Source: Rummeliibacillus stabekisii (GTDB lineage Bacteria > Bacillota > Bacilli > Bacillales_A > Planococcaceae). Taken from it: 51,535 bases of DNA. Position 1 is the first letter of the stretch. Each line of letters opens with the position of its first letter. The stretch is from the NCBI RefSeq assembly GCF_007988965.1, contig NZ_BJVD01000014.1:1-51535 (forward strand). Reading direction: 5' to 3'. Below are positions 15,676-24,900 of this stretch, in pieces. Below the pieces are notes generated by a model. The model saw only the letters and a list, made by a program, of their open reading frames with translations, was not told the DNA's origin and did not search any database. The position numbers were made by a program, and so were the translations under genes.

Positions 15676-16299
15676 ATGGAAAATGAATTTTTTAAAATAT
15701 TTGATGAGGAAAGAAATATAATAGGGGTTGCTTCGCGTAAGGATGTCCATGAGCTTGGGTATTGGCACGAAACCTTTCATTGTTGGTTTATCACGAATAT
15801 TGAGGGAAAAGATTATATCTATCTTCAGTTACGCAGTGATACTAAACAAGACTATCCGAACCTATTGGACATTACTGTAGCCGGACATTTAATGGCTGAT
15901 GAAACTGCCCGTGAAGGTGTTAGAGAGATAAAAGAGGAAGTAGGTATTGATATACCCTTTCATGATTTAGTGCCATTAGGACTCATTAATTATTGTGTTA
16001 TAAGTGGGAATTTCATTGATAAAGAATTAGCACACCTCTTTTTGTATAAAAGTGCGCATAATCTTAATGACTTAACTATTCAACCGGATGAAGTTTCAGG
16101 TATGGTCTTAGTGGAATTTAATGATTTTAGTAAGCTTTGGTTAGACGAAAAACAGGAAATCAAAGCTAGCGGTTTTAAAATTGATAAAGAGAATAATAGA
16201 GTCGACTTCGTTGAGTATATCGGTAAGAATCAATTTGTCCCTCACCAAATTTCGTACTATTTAGAAGTTATAAATAAAATAAAAGACCAAATTTTATGA
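15676..16299 (+). CDS. NUDIX hydrolase (isopentenyl-diphosphate isomerase-like subgroup)
   Basis: A 207-residue NUDIX protein. The N-terminus (EFFKIFDEERNIIGVASRKDVH), the HETFHCWF segment and the AGHLMADETAREGVREIKEE NUDIX box place it in the subgroup that resembles IPP isomerases and is often annotated as a NUDIX hydrolase. The box is one residue shorter than the general consensus, as is usual in this subgroup. The substrate is unknown. The ATG follows a GAGGAAAAAAG site. It converges on the SDR gene at 16404. Confidence 0.85.
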   Translation: MENEFFKIFDEERNIIGVASRKDVHELGYWHETFHCWFITNIEGKDYIYLQLRSDTKQDYPNLLDITVAGHLMADETAREGVREIKEEVGIDIPFHDLVPLGLINYCVISGNFIDKELAHLFLYKSAHNLNDLTIQPDEVSGMVLVEFNDFSKLWLDEKQEIKASGFKIDKENNRVDFVEYIGKNQFVPHQISYYLEVINKIKDQIL

Positions 16300-16377
16300 T
16301 TGCAAGAGAATTGTAGCTCCAGGCAACATTGTTTCTGAGCAAATGAAGTCCATTAATCAAGCCTGTGATATTAGAAT

Positions 16378-16405
16378 AAAGGAAACGGGATATTCCCTTT
16401 CCTTT
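16378..16405. terminator. Convergent terminator between NUDIX and SDR genes
   Basis: An imperfect 11-12 bp stem (AAAGGAAACGGG with CCCTTTCCTTT) around a 5-nt loop, overlapping the stop codon of the minus-strand SDR gene. Confidence 0.5.
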
Positions 16406-17321
16406 ATCCAAAAATCTGACCGCCGTTGACATGCAATGTTTGGCCTGTGACAAATCGAGAATCATTCGAAGCCAGGTAAACAAACGTTGGTGCCACTTCA
16501 AACGGCTGCCCTTGACGGTCCATTGGGTTTCCTGCAAGCACCACCTGATCTGGGGAGAAGCTTGATGGAATAAGTGGCGTCCAAATTCGTCCTGGAGCAA
16601 TAGCATTTACACGAATGCCTTTTGTAACTAAGTTTTTGGCTAATGAGCGAGTAAAGCCAATGATAGCTCCTTTTGTCGCACTATAATCAATTAATTGTTC
16701 ATGGCCATCAAATGCTACGACTGAAGATGTATTAATAATGGATGCGCCAGGTTGTAAATAAGCAAGCGCTGCACGGGTTGTGTAAAAAAAAGAATATATA
16801 TTTACTTTAAATGTATCTTCGAACTGTTCGTCTGATATATCCTCTAGATGGTTTTGTTGAAATTGAATACCAACATGATTACAAAGAATATCTAGTTTTC
16901 CAAATGTGCTTACTGTTTTTTCGACAATAAGACGGCATTGTTCTTTTTGACGGAGATCACCTGGCAATAACAGCACTTGACGGCCTAATTCTTCTATTCT
17001 TTTTTTCGTGCGTTCAGCATCCTCATGTTCATTTAAATAGGAAATAGCAACATTTGCTCCTTCTTTTGCAAAAGCTATAGCCGCTGCTGCACCCATACCA
17101 CTGTCACCGCCAGTGATTAATGCTACTTTTCCTTCTAATTTTCCGCTCCCTTTATCATTAGGATTTTCAATGATGGGTTGTGGTACCATAAGCTTTTCGA
17201 CGCCTGGCTGTCGAAATTGCCGTTGCTCTGGTACTGTAATGGCAACATCTTGATACTGCGTAATCTTACCGTAATTTGGATTCATTGGGTATGTTGACTC
17301 ATTTGTTTCACGGTGGTCCAA
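16404..17321 (-). CDS. SDR family oxidoreductase, general-stress-protein-39-like
   Basis: 305 residues. The N-terminal 50-residue extension ([21 protein letters not shown]) followed by a classical SDR domain is the architecture of Bacillus YdaD/Gsp39, YhxC and YhdF. Visible motifs are TGGDSGMG (cofactor site), NHVG, the catalytic serine in NTSS, and YSATK (YxxxK). The start is TTG 17321 with an AGGGGGAAATG site. Gsp39-type proteins in B. subtilis are sigma-B dependent; I could not identify a convincing sigma-B promoter here. Substrate unknown. Confidence 0.85.
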   Translation of the reverse strand: MDHRETNESTYPMNPNYGKITQYQDVAITVPEQRQFRQPGVEKLMVPQPIIENPNDKGSGKLEGKVALITGGDSGMGAAAAIAFAKEGANVAISYLNEHEDAERTKKRIEELGRQVLLLPGDLRQKEQCRLIVEKTVSTFGKLDILCNHVGIQFQQNHLEDISDEQFEDTFKVNIYSFFYTTRAALAYLQPGASIINTSSVVAFDGHEQLIDYSATKGAIIGFTRSLAKNLVTKGIRVNAIAPGRIWTPLIPSSFSPDQVVLAGNPMDRQGQPFEVAPTFVYLASNDSRFVTGQTLHVNGGQIFG

Positions 17322-17460
17322 TTATCATTTCCCCCTCTAATTTACAAACTAACTATTCAAAGTACAGTATGAGAGACTGATTCAAAAGGTGCTTACTGTG
17401 AGGCACCAATATACAGTGACTTTGAATAAGATAGAATGAATACAATGAGGAGATGATGGA

Positions 17461-17628
17461 TTGGATAATTATTATTTTAATGAGCATGTAAAATTTTTAT
17501 TAATTAATGAATCGGATGAAAAGATAGAAGTAGCATATGAAGAGTCCGTTTTTGAATTACCTTTAATTGGGCCAAGACCTCCATTTTATGCTCATCCACG
17601 CTATACGGAAGAATATCCGTTGCTTTAA
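17461..17628 (+). CDS. Small hypothetical protein (55 aa)
   Basis: A short frame with TTG 17461, a GAGGAG site 8-9 bp upstream and a terminator 12 bp after the stop. It reads (M)DNYYFNEHVKFLL, INESDEKIEVAY and ELPLIGPRPPFYAHPRYTEE. The composition is protein-like (acidic, aromatic, proline-rich C-terminus) and signals are present at both ends, so I take it as real. The family is not recognised. A longer frame on the opposite strand across this region has none of these signals. Confidence 0.6.
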   Translation: MDNYYFNEHVKFLLINESDEKIEVAYEESVFELPLIGPRPPFYAHPRYTEEYPLL

Positions 17629-17639
17629 AGGGATGAATA

Positions 17640-17666
17640 AGAGCTGTACACAATTTGTGCAGCTCT
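17640..17666 (+). terminator. Terminator of the 55-aa gene
   Basis: An 11-bp stem (17640-17650 with 17656-17666, one G·U pair) with a 5-nt loop. The T tail is short. Confidence 0.6.
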
Positions 17667-17744
17667 TTCATACGTAACTGTGGAACGAGTGGATGGAGTC
17701 TCTGCAAGGGGGGAGGAAAGAGAAGAGCAAAAGCATACGAGCTA

Positions 17745-18140
17745 TTACTCTGCTTGAGGGAGAGTGTTTTTTCCATATTCCATTGAATCAATTGCTTTGA
17801 TTAGTTTGTCAGTGAAATGCTCTGTTTTAAGCTGATAACGGTGAAGCTTTTGATTTAATTGTAAAATCTTTTCAGTAGATGCATACAGATTAGATTCAGT
17901 ATCATCAAAGTAGGATGTGATTGCATCTAAATCAAAAATTGCTTCCTGATCAGCTACAAAACCAGCATTTTCAATGAGCTGTTGATAAATCTCTCTTGTT
18001 TGCTCTTGTTCGACAGAAATAAAATCCACTAAGTTTTTACGAATGGACGAGATCATTTCTGATGTGTTTTGGAATTTATATATAATTTGTTTCATTTCAT
18101 TTAATTGGTTAGTATAATTATTTGTTACTTTTTGAGTCAT
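17745..18140 (-). CDS. Hypothetical coiled-coil protein (131 aa)
   Basis: A 131-residue protein dominated by helical heptad-like segments (MKQIIYKFQNTSEMISSIRK and STEKILQLNQKLHRYQLKTE), soluble and without a signal peptide. It is not recognised. An AAAGGAAACG site precedes the ATG at 18140. No obvious partner lies nearby. Confidence 0.6.
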   Translation of the reverse strand: MTQKVTNNYTNQLNEMKQIIYKFQNTSEMISSIRKNLVDFISVEQEQTREIYQQLIENAGFVADQEAIFDLDAITSYFDDTESNLYASTEKILQLNQKLHRYQLKTEHFTDKLIKAIDSMEYGKNTLPQAE

Positions 18141-18443
18141 TCTATCGTTTCCTTTCGTGGTCTAAATTTACTATATAATATTGTATACCCATTCTGCAAA
18201 AGAATACACAAATGTAACGAAAATGTAATATTTAGAATTTGTATGGAAGCGTTTCAAAAAGATAAACATCTAGAAATAATAGATGAACCCTTATTCTAAA
18301 GGCTTTCAAGTTATTTGTAACTAGACAGAATATTTATAGGATTATAAAAAGGTATATATAAAATAAATGTTACATTAATTAAGTCTTTTTGCTTATAAAT
18401 GATTATTTTTTTCTTTACGTAAAAGATGAAAGGAGATTACAAG
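18141..18443 (+). other. Intergenic region upstream of dsdA
   Basis: AT-rich and divergent between the coiled-coil gene and dsdA, so it must hold both promoters. I see no confident promoter boxes, no palindromic operator and no coding frame with start signals other than the AAAGGAGA site of dsdA (18430-18437). Confidence 0.4.
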
Positions 18444-19682
18444 ATGACTAAAAATTTTTCTTTACCCCCAGAATTAAGGGATTCGTTAATAGCTGCAAGT
18501 CCTGTTGTATGGCTTAATCCCCAAAAAAATGAATCCTATTCAATTGATCACGCTATGATCGAAGAAGCCGAAAAGAGATTGATTCGTTTTGCTCCTTACA
18601 TTCAAAGAGAATTTCCAGAAACATTATCTCTAAACGGGTTCATTGAATCACCACTGCAGCCAATGCTACAACTAAAAAAAGAAACGCTTATAAAAGGTAA
18701 TATCTTTATTAAAAGAGATGATGGATTGCCAATCAGCGGCTCAATTAAAGCCCGAGGTGGTATACATGAAGTGTTATATTTAGCTGAAAAAGTCGCTTTA
18801 AAACATCATTTAATAAGTATGGAGGATGACTACTCTATCTTTGCTGAGCAAAGAATGAAAAACATACTGAGCAAATACAAGATTGTCGTAGCATCAACAG
18901 GAAATCTAGGCTTGAGCATTGGCATTATGAGCCGGAAACTTGGCTTTGATGTGATTGTACATATGTCGCATGATGCAAAAGAATGGAAAAAAAGCAAGTT
19001 AAGAGCGGTTGGAGCGCAAGTTATAGAACATGCTGGGGATTATAGTTTAGCTGTTGCTAGGGGCAGAGACGAAGCAGAGCGAGAAGCGAACAGCTATTTT
19101 ATTGATGATGAAAACTCTAAACACCTATTTGCAGGCTATGCTGTAGCAGGACGCCGACTAAAAAAACAGCTAGACGAGCAAGGCATTAAAGTGGACGCCA
19201 ACCATCCGTTATGTGTTTACATCCCATGTGGAGTAGGTGGGGGACCAGGAGGCGTATGCTACGGCTTAAAAGAGTCCTTTGGAGAAAATGTATATTGTTA
19301 TTTCGTAGAGCCAACTCAATCTCCTTGCATGCTGCTAGGTATGGCTACAGGCCAGCATGATCAGATATCTGTATATGATCTAGGCTTGACCAATAAAACT
19401 ATTGCCGATGGTCTTGCGGTTGGGCGGCCTTCTTCTTTTGCAGGTAAATTATTAGAGCCCTTATTGGATGGGATCCTCACTGTAAGCGATGAAGAGTTAA
19501 TTACCTATTTAAAAGAACTTTATCAAACAGAAGGTATTTTAATTGAACCTTCGGCGGCAGCGAGTATGAAGGGCCTATTTGCTTCATTACCATCCTCTGC
19601 TAATAAAGAAACAACACATATTATTTGGGCAACAGGTGGAAGTATGGTGCCTCAAGAGGAACAGAAAAACTATATTGAGTAA
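18444..19682 (+). CDS. dsdA: D-serine ammonia-lyase (D-serine dehydratase)
   Basis: This 412-residue fold-type II PLP enzyme converts D-serine to pyruvate and ammonia. The PLP lysine is K102 in SGSIKARGG. The glycine loop (ASTGNLGLSIG), the PCGVGGGPGGVCYG phosphate-binding loop and the WATGGSMVP end are all DsdA features. ATG 18444 is chosen for its AAAGGAGA site. There is no adjacent dsdC or dsdX, so it is probably for detoxification or use of D-serine from cell-wall turnover rather than an inducible uptake operon. A terminator follows. Confidence 0.92.
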   Translation: MTKNFSLPPELRDSLIAASPVVWLNPQKNESYSIDHAMIEEAEKRLIRFAPYIQREFPETLSLNGFIESPLQPMLQLKKETLIKGNIFIKRDDGLPISGSIKARGGIHEVLYLAEKVALKHHLISMEDDYSIFAEQRMKNILSKYKIVVASTGNLGLSIGIMSRKLGFDVIVHMSHDAKEWKKSKLRAVGAQVIEHAGDYSLAVARGRDEAEREANSYFIDDENSKHLFAGYAVAGRRLKKQLDEQGIKVDANHPLCVYIPCGVGGGPGGVCYGLKESFGENVYCYFVEPTQSPCMLLGMATGQHDQISVYDLGLTNKTIADGLAVGRPSSFAGKLLEPLLDGILTVSDEELITYLKELYQTEGILIEPSAAASMKGLFASLPSSANKETTHIIWATGGSMVPQEEQKNYIE

Positions 19683-19690
19683 CAATAAAT

Positions 19691-19718
19691 AAACCTAGTC
19701 AAAGCAGCTAGGTTTTTT
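19691..19718 (+). terminator. Intrinsic terminator of dsdA
   Basis: An 8-bp stem (19691-19698 with 19708-19715) with a 9-nt loop and a T tract. Confidence 0.75.
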
Positions 19719-20001
19719 ATTTTTCCGTAAATTAGACAAGAGTCATGCTTTTGAATAATAATTTGAAATGTTTATGATAATTTTAGTATTTTGAATGTAT
19801 CTATAGATATTGATTTATGATATCACGAATAGTAATATCATTTTTATGATTAACCAGTAAATAAATTATCAGAAATGTTTAAGAATATTGCCTGTAGAAA
19901 TTTATGAAAACGTTTTGATTAGATGGATAGTAGTTTGGGCATGACTATTTAATATATTTGTGATGGTTTGATTGCTGATCTTTATGCTAGGAGTTGCCTA
20001 T
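19719..20001 (+). other. Upstream region of the nucleoside transporter gene
   Basis: No coding frame is seen. It contains an imperfect inverted repeat around 19817-19840 (TGATAT...ATATCA) and the cre-like site listed separately. The promoter was not assigned. Confidence 0.4.
19905..19918 (+). promoter_or_regulatory. CcpA-binding cre site
   Basis: TGAAAACGTTTTGA matches 13 of 14 positions of the cre consensus TGWAARCGYTWNCW and is nearly palindromic. It lies about 85 bp before the likely start of the CNT transporter, so that gene is probably under carbon catabolite repression. Confidence 0.65.
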
Positions 20002-21195
20002 ATGTTTTTCATGTTAAATATTTTAGGAGTCATTATTGTAATGGGCATTGTTTATTTATGTTCGCCCCGCAAAAAAGAAGTAGCATGGAGAGCGATCGCT
20101 ACCTTGTTAGTGCTTGAAATACTAATTACGTGGTTTATGTTAAAAACCACTATCGGCGGCTGGATTATTAATAAAATTGCCTCATTCTTTACATGGCTGA
20201 TTGATTGTGCAAATGAGGGGATTGCATTTGTCTTCCCGAGTGCCTTGGCGAATGATACAGTCGACTTTTTCTTCAGCGCGTTATTGCCGATCATCTTTAT
20301 AGTTACCTTCTTTGATATTTTATCTTACTTTGGAATACTGCCTTGGATCATTGATAAAGTCGGCTGGCTAATATCGAAAGCATCAGGTTTGCCAAAGTTG
20401 GAAAGTTTCTACTCTATTCAAATGATGTTTTTAGGGAATACGGAGGCGCTTGCAGTAATTCGTGGACAATTGGCGAATCTAAAAGAGCACCGTTTACTAA
20501 CGTTTGGTATTATGAGTATGAGTTGTATTAGCGGATCGATTGTAGGGGCATATCTGTCTCTCGTGCCTGCAGAATATGTATTTTGTGCTATACCGCTAAA
20601 CTGCCTGAACGCTTTGCTTGTTGTAAATATGTTGAATCCTGTGAAAATTTCTAAAGAAGAAGATATTATTTATCAACCAGCAAAAGAGGAGAAAAAGGAC
20701 TTCTTCTCAACTATTTCGAATAGTATGTTAATCGGCATGAATATGGTCATTGTTATTGCTGCTATGCTCGTTGGTTATGTAGCTTTAACAGCTGCAGTGA
20801 ATGGCTTATTAGGAATTTTCGTTCAAGGGCTGACCATTCAGAAAATTTTCTCTTATATTTTCAGTCCTTTTGCTTATTTACTTGGTTTACCGACTAAAGA
20901 TGCGCTTTATGTTGCTCAGTTGATGGGTACAAAGCTTGCTACGAACGAATTTGTGGCTATGATGGATCTAAAGAAACATTTAAGTTCATTAGCTCCTCAT
21001 ACAGTTGCAGTAGCCGCTACCTTCTTAACGTCATTTGCAAACTTTAGTACAATCGGAATGATTTATGGTGCTTTCAGCTCTCTTTTATCTGAAGAAAAAT
21101 CAGCGATTATCGGTAAAAATGTTTGGAAATTATTGATAAGTGGTATTGCCGTTTCACTTTTGAGCGCTATGCTTGTAGGTTTATTTGTTTGGTAA
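20002..21195 (+). CDS. nupC: Concentrative nucleoside transporter (CNT/NupC family)
   Basis: This 397-residue integral membrane protein has the CNT layout: N-terminal spans, a gate domain and nucleoside-binding repeats. FLGNTEALAVIRGQL corresponds to the GQTEAP region, GIMSMSCISGSIVGAY to the following substrate-site helix, and SFANFSTIGMIYGAFSSL to the C-terminal repeat. It would import nucleosides with protons or sodium. ATG 20002 has AGGAG 8 bp upstream; a TTG at 19972 is possible but less well supported. It carries a cre site upstream and has its own terminator. Nucleoside specificity is unknown; the GNTE variant of GQTE is worth noting. Confidence 0.85.
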   Translation: MFFMLNILGVIIVMGIVYLCSPRKKEVAWRAIATLLVLEILITWFMLKTTIGGWIINKIASFFTWLIDCANEGIAFVFPSALANDTVDFFFSALLPIIFIVTFFDILSYFGILPWIIDKVGWLISKASGLPKLESFYSIQMMFLGNTEALAVIRGQLANLKEHRLLTFGIMSMSCISGSIVGAYLSLVPAEYVFCAIPLNCLNALLVVNMLNPVKISKEEDIIYQPAKEEKKDFFSTISNSMLIGMNMVIVIAAMLVGYVALTAAVNGLLGIFVQGLTIQKIFSYIFSPFAYLLGLPTKDALYVAQLMGTKLATNEFVAMMDLKKHLSSLAPHTVAVAATFLTSFANFSTIGMIYGAFSSLLSEEKSAIIGKNVWKLLISGIAVSLLSAMLVGLFVW

Positions 21196-21201
21196 TAGAT
21201 G

Positions 21202-21233
21202 AGTTCCTATTCCTTTGGGGTAGGAACTTTTTT
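21202..21233 (+). terminator. Intrinsic terminator of nupC
   Basis: An 8-bp stem (21202-21209 with 21221-21228), an 11-nt loop and a T tract. Confidence 0.8.
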
Positions 21234-21270
21234 GATAAATCAATAATGGATAAAAAAAGATGGATTCAGA

Positions 21271-21435
21271 TTAAATAATCTGTCCATCTACAATGATTTG
21301 ACCTGTTTTTTGGTCATATTCCACTTCGCCCATAGCACCGAGATTAATGCCCTTTGGCAACTCTCTAGTTTCTACCATTTGTCTTTCGTTAATAATTGCT
21401 AAGTATTCACCATTTACCAGAACTACTTTCGTCAT
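21271..21435 (-). CDS. Small hypothetical protein (54 aa)
   Basis: A minus-strand frame from ATG 21435 with an AAGGAG site 9 bp upstream. It reads MTKVVLVNGEYLAIINERQ, then METRELPKGINL-type residues and ends EYDQKTGQIIVDGQII. The alternating hydrophobic pattern suggests a small beta-barrel or sheet. The family is not recognised. It converges on nupC. Confidence 0.65.
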   Translation of the reverse strand: MTKVVLVNGEYLAIINERQMVETRELPKGINLGAMGEVEYDQKTGQIIVDGQII

Positions 21436-21549
21436 ATTAATCCAACTCCTTAAATGTTTTGTTAATTAAGAATACCCGTTCGATAGAAAGTTAAACATGC
21501 AAATATAAAAGAGAGACACTATAATGAAAAATAACAGGAGGAATGAATG

Positions 21550-21720
21550 ATGAAAAAACTAAAACTAGAAGATATAGAATTTATGCTACAAGAAGCAAAG
21601 GGAAGCTTAAAAGAATTACAAGAAGTTGATTTGATTGATGAGCAAACAAAAGAATTAATTTTACTTACAAAGGAACAAATTGAAGACTTAGAAGAAATGA
21701 AAAAAGAAGCTTTAGAATAA
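21550..21720 (+). CDS. Small coiled-coil protein (56 aa)
   Basis: AGGAGG (21536-21541) precedes two adjacent in-frame ATGs; the second (21550) has the better spacing. The protein is almost entirely helical and highly charged (MKKLKLEDIEFMLQEAKGS, ending EEMKKEALE). It is not recognised. It is the gene immediately upstream of the 1239-residue degenerate helicase-nuclease, in the same direction, but 184 bp and a structured region separate them, so a shared transcript is uncertain. Confidence 0.65.
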   Translation: MKKLKLEDIEFMLQEAKGSLKELQEVDLIDEQTKELILLTKEQIEDLEEMKKEALE

Positions 21721-21853
21721 GGTAGCTAAGTTAAGGTATCATATAACTCAGTAAAGAAAGTTAGTGAAAAATGAAACGCGGAGTTTTTTTATTGTTTTAA
21801 CATACTTTTAACTCAGAATAAATGAATACAATCTTTTTATTAGGAATAGTCTA

Positions 21854-21897
21854 CCTCCTCCTACATATATATTATAAATAGGTCTTGCTGGAGGAGG
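21854..21897 (+). promoter_or_regulatory. Anti-Shine-Dalgarno pairing before the large helicase-like gene
   Basis: CCTCCTCC (21854-21861) is fully complementary to GGAGGAGG (21890-21897), the ribosome binding site of the TTG start at 21905. If both are on the transcript, the site would be sequestered. A TATAAA-like sequence between them could instead be a promoter, in which case the pairing is irrelevant. Confidence 0.4.
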
Positions 21898-21904
21898 AAT
21901 ATTC

Positions 21905-24900
21905 TTGAATGAACAATTAACAAAACGTGCAAAGCACTTTTTTAAATATGTTGAAGAATTTACGGCTTTGGAAAATCCTGCTGTCCGTTCGATAAAAGAT
22001 TACAAACAATTTTGGAATATCAATGATTTATACTTGTACGAATTGCTAGATTCAAAAGTGCAGCTAAAGCAGCGAGCAGAGATACATAAACCTATTCTAG
22101 AGCAAACATTTCTGGTCGCACCCAAGCCATATCCCGAAATATCCCCAAAAATTGCCCTTATTTATAAAAAGGAACATACCGCACCTGTGTATAAACACGC
22201 TTTCCAACTAGAAGAGAATTTATTACAAAAAGAAGGAGCTAACCGGAATCGCCATTCTAAAACTATAGAATGGACTAAGTGGGTTGTTAGAAAAAAGAAT
22301 TACGATAAAGCCTCCAGCCTTTATAATGAGCTTTGTGAATGGGTTGAAAAACTCAAAGGAGATAGCGATTTAGAGGTTGTATTGGCAAAAGGCTTATTTA
22401 ATTGGCAGGATGGAGAGCACGTGATTGAATTGCCTGTATTCACACAATCACTTGTTCTAAATAAGAATAAGGATACCATTACAATTAATACAAAAGACGC
22501 CATTTATTCCTTTGATCAACATTTATTGGAGAATTTTTCTGAAGAGCAACAAACACAGGTTGCAGCTTTGTTAGATAATATAGTACCTGACAAATTCTTT
22601 AATGATGAGTCTGAAATTCTAAATAAAATTGCCCCCTATTGCCATCCCGAAGCTGAGGTAGGGGATCAAGCACATGAGAAGAAACCAATATTAATCGATG
22701 AATCTTTCATTATCATCCGCAACAAAAATCAAATTCGTTTAAAAAAGGACTTACAGAACTTAGTACAAGACCTTGAACATAAAAATAGTGCACCAACTGA
22801 AGCACTTTATTCAGTATTGGGCTTATCACAGAAAAAAAGAGAAAGCAGCAGCGGAGCCAAAGGACAACTCTTTTTGCCGCTAGATGTACCAGAGGAACAA
22901 AAGCAAGTAGTAAAAAAGTTAGAACAAATGAGTGCTATCAGTGTCCGAACGAGCAATAATTTTTCTAAGGCAGAAGCTATTAAGAACTTAATCGCCCATT
23001 ACTTAGCTAATGGAAAAAAAGTGTTGGTAGCTACAAATCATGAAGAACTAGCCACAATTAAGAATGAATTGCCCAAACATCTTCATCCGTTATGTGTTCA
23101 CATAACAAGCGACGTAAAAAACTCAAAAGAACAAATTGAGCAATCCATTCAAGTAGTAGGGGAACGGCTTGATAATACCAATATGCGAAAAGGGTTTGAA
23201 AAGGTAAAACAAAAGCAACTAAGACTTCAAATGAGTGTCGAGCAAGAGCAAGCTAGCTTAAATGAGCTACGGCAATATCATTTGTCAGAAGGAAAGCCTT
23301 TCCTATTCGAGAATAAAGAATGGTATAAACATGACGTAGCCAAATATTTAGCCACTGACCCAAAACCATTTGAGTGGATCCGAGATGATTTGCCACTTGT
23401 TATGAAATTCCCGCTTACTCATGAAGAATGGAAAGAATTTGGTCGTATTCATAATTCTCTTACAAAAGAGGATACCATTTTGCTCCATACGACTGTTCCA
23501 TCTCCTGGTGAAATGATGAATGAAGCTACCTTTAAAATATTGTTAGAAGAAGAACACAAACTAGAAGAATCAATTGACGTACGCCATATCCTGCCGATCG
23601 AGTTAGAATCCTCAAAAAAATCATCATTGCTCATTATGCAAGCTTATGTGGATGATATTCTAACAAATTATGAAATAGTGGACGATGAAAGTGTTCATGG
23701 GTTCTTGGAAGATGTGTTAGGTGACGAAAAAAGGAAAGATGATTGGAAGAAGGTAATTGAACAAATTAAAGCATTAAATAAGAAAGCTTTAGAGATGTAT
23801 CATGAAATAAGTCATCATCAAATAAGACTACCTAAGAAATTAACGGTTGATATTAAAAAAGATTTAAGAATGGTTAGAGACCGTATGCTTGCCGGAAAGA
23901 AGCCAAATGCACTTTTTATGTTTGGTAAAGGCAAAGCTACGCGATACTTATTTGAAACGCCTGTATTGAATGGAAAACCACTTCGCAATTTTGAGGATGT
24001 AGCAATTATGCTACGCTATATTGAATACCGGATGTTAATTACACAGCTATCTAGAATGTATAATGGCAAAATCAGTGAAGTGAGATTCCCGCAAATTGAT
24101 ATTAGGCACCCGCAATTCCCTCTAATTTTGCATGAAAAAATAGAATTGCTGGAACATCTTATAAATATTGCTGATACAGATATGGCCTTATCCCAAAAAT
24201 TGGCAGCAGAGAAGTTGGAGAAAACTAATCTATTTGATCAACTAAGTTACGAAAAATTAAAAATAGAAATCTCACATACACTAGCTTATTTAAAATATGA
24301 AAAATGGCAAGAAAATTTCTTTGATAAAACCCAACAGCTTCGTGCAAAAGCTCAAATTAAACATATGCATCCAATATATAATGCTTTCCTTAATGCAATG
24401 GTAGAAAAGGATGCTTTGAAATGGAAAGAACTTTTAACTGAGTTGAAAATACAACGGATTTTGCAGCATGATATTCATAGGTGGAAGCAATATATAGATA
24501 TATTATCTCACAGTCTACCGCTAACCGCAGGTGATTTAATTGATCTTCTTGGTGAAGCGAAAGTGCCAGAAGACGATGCTATTGAATCTTTTGTGCTGAA
24601 AAAGATGGCGACATGGCTATCAGGTAGCAGACACTTGCAGCCGAATATATTACATGCAAAGTTGAAACAGGAAAGAGTACTTCAAAAGAAATTAACGGAA
24701 GAATTAATACAGCCAGTCTCTTGGCTGTCGACGCTTAAACAAATTACTCCAGCAGAAAAAACAGCAATCACAAATTGGCGATTTTATAATAAAAAAATGA
24801 AAAAAGACAGAGCTAAATTTGCGCCGCATTTTAAACAGGAAGCAGACAATATTCTTAAACAAGCGCAATCAGCTATTCCAGTATGGTTAATGCCAATATC

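Noticed and set aside
17504-17791. 95-codon minus-strand frame
   Set aside because: No ribosome binding site, low-quality composition, and it covers the terminator and the better supported 55-aa plus-strand gene.
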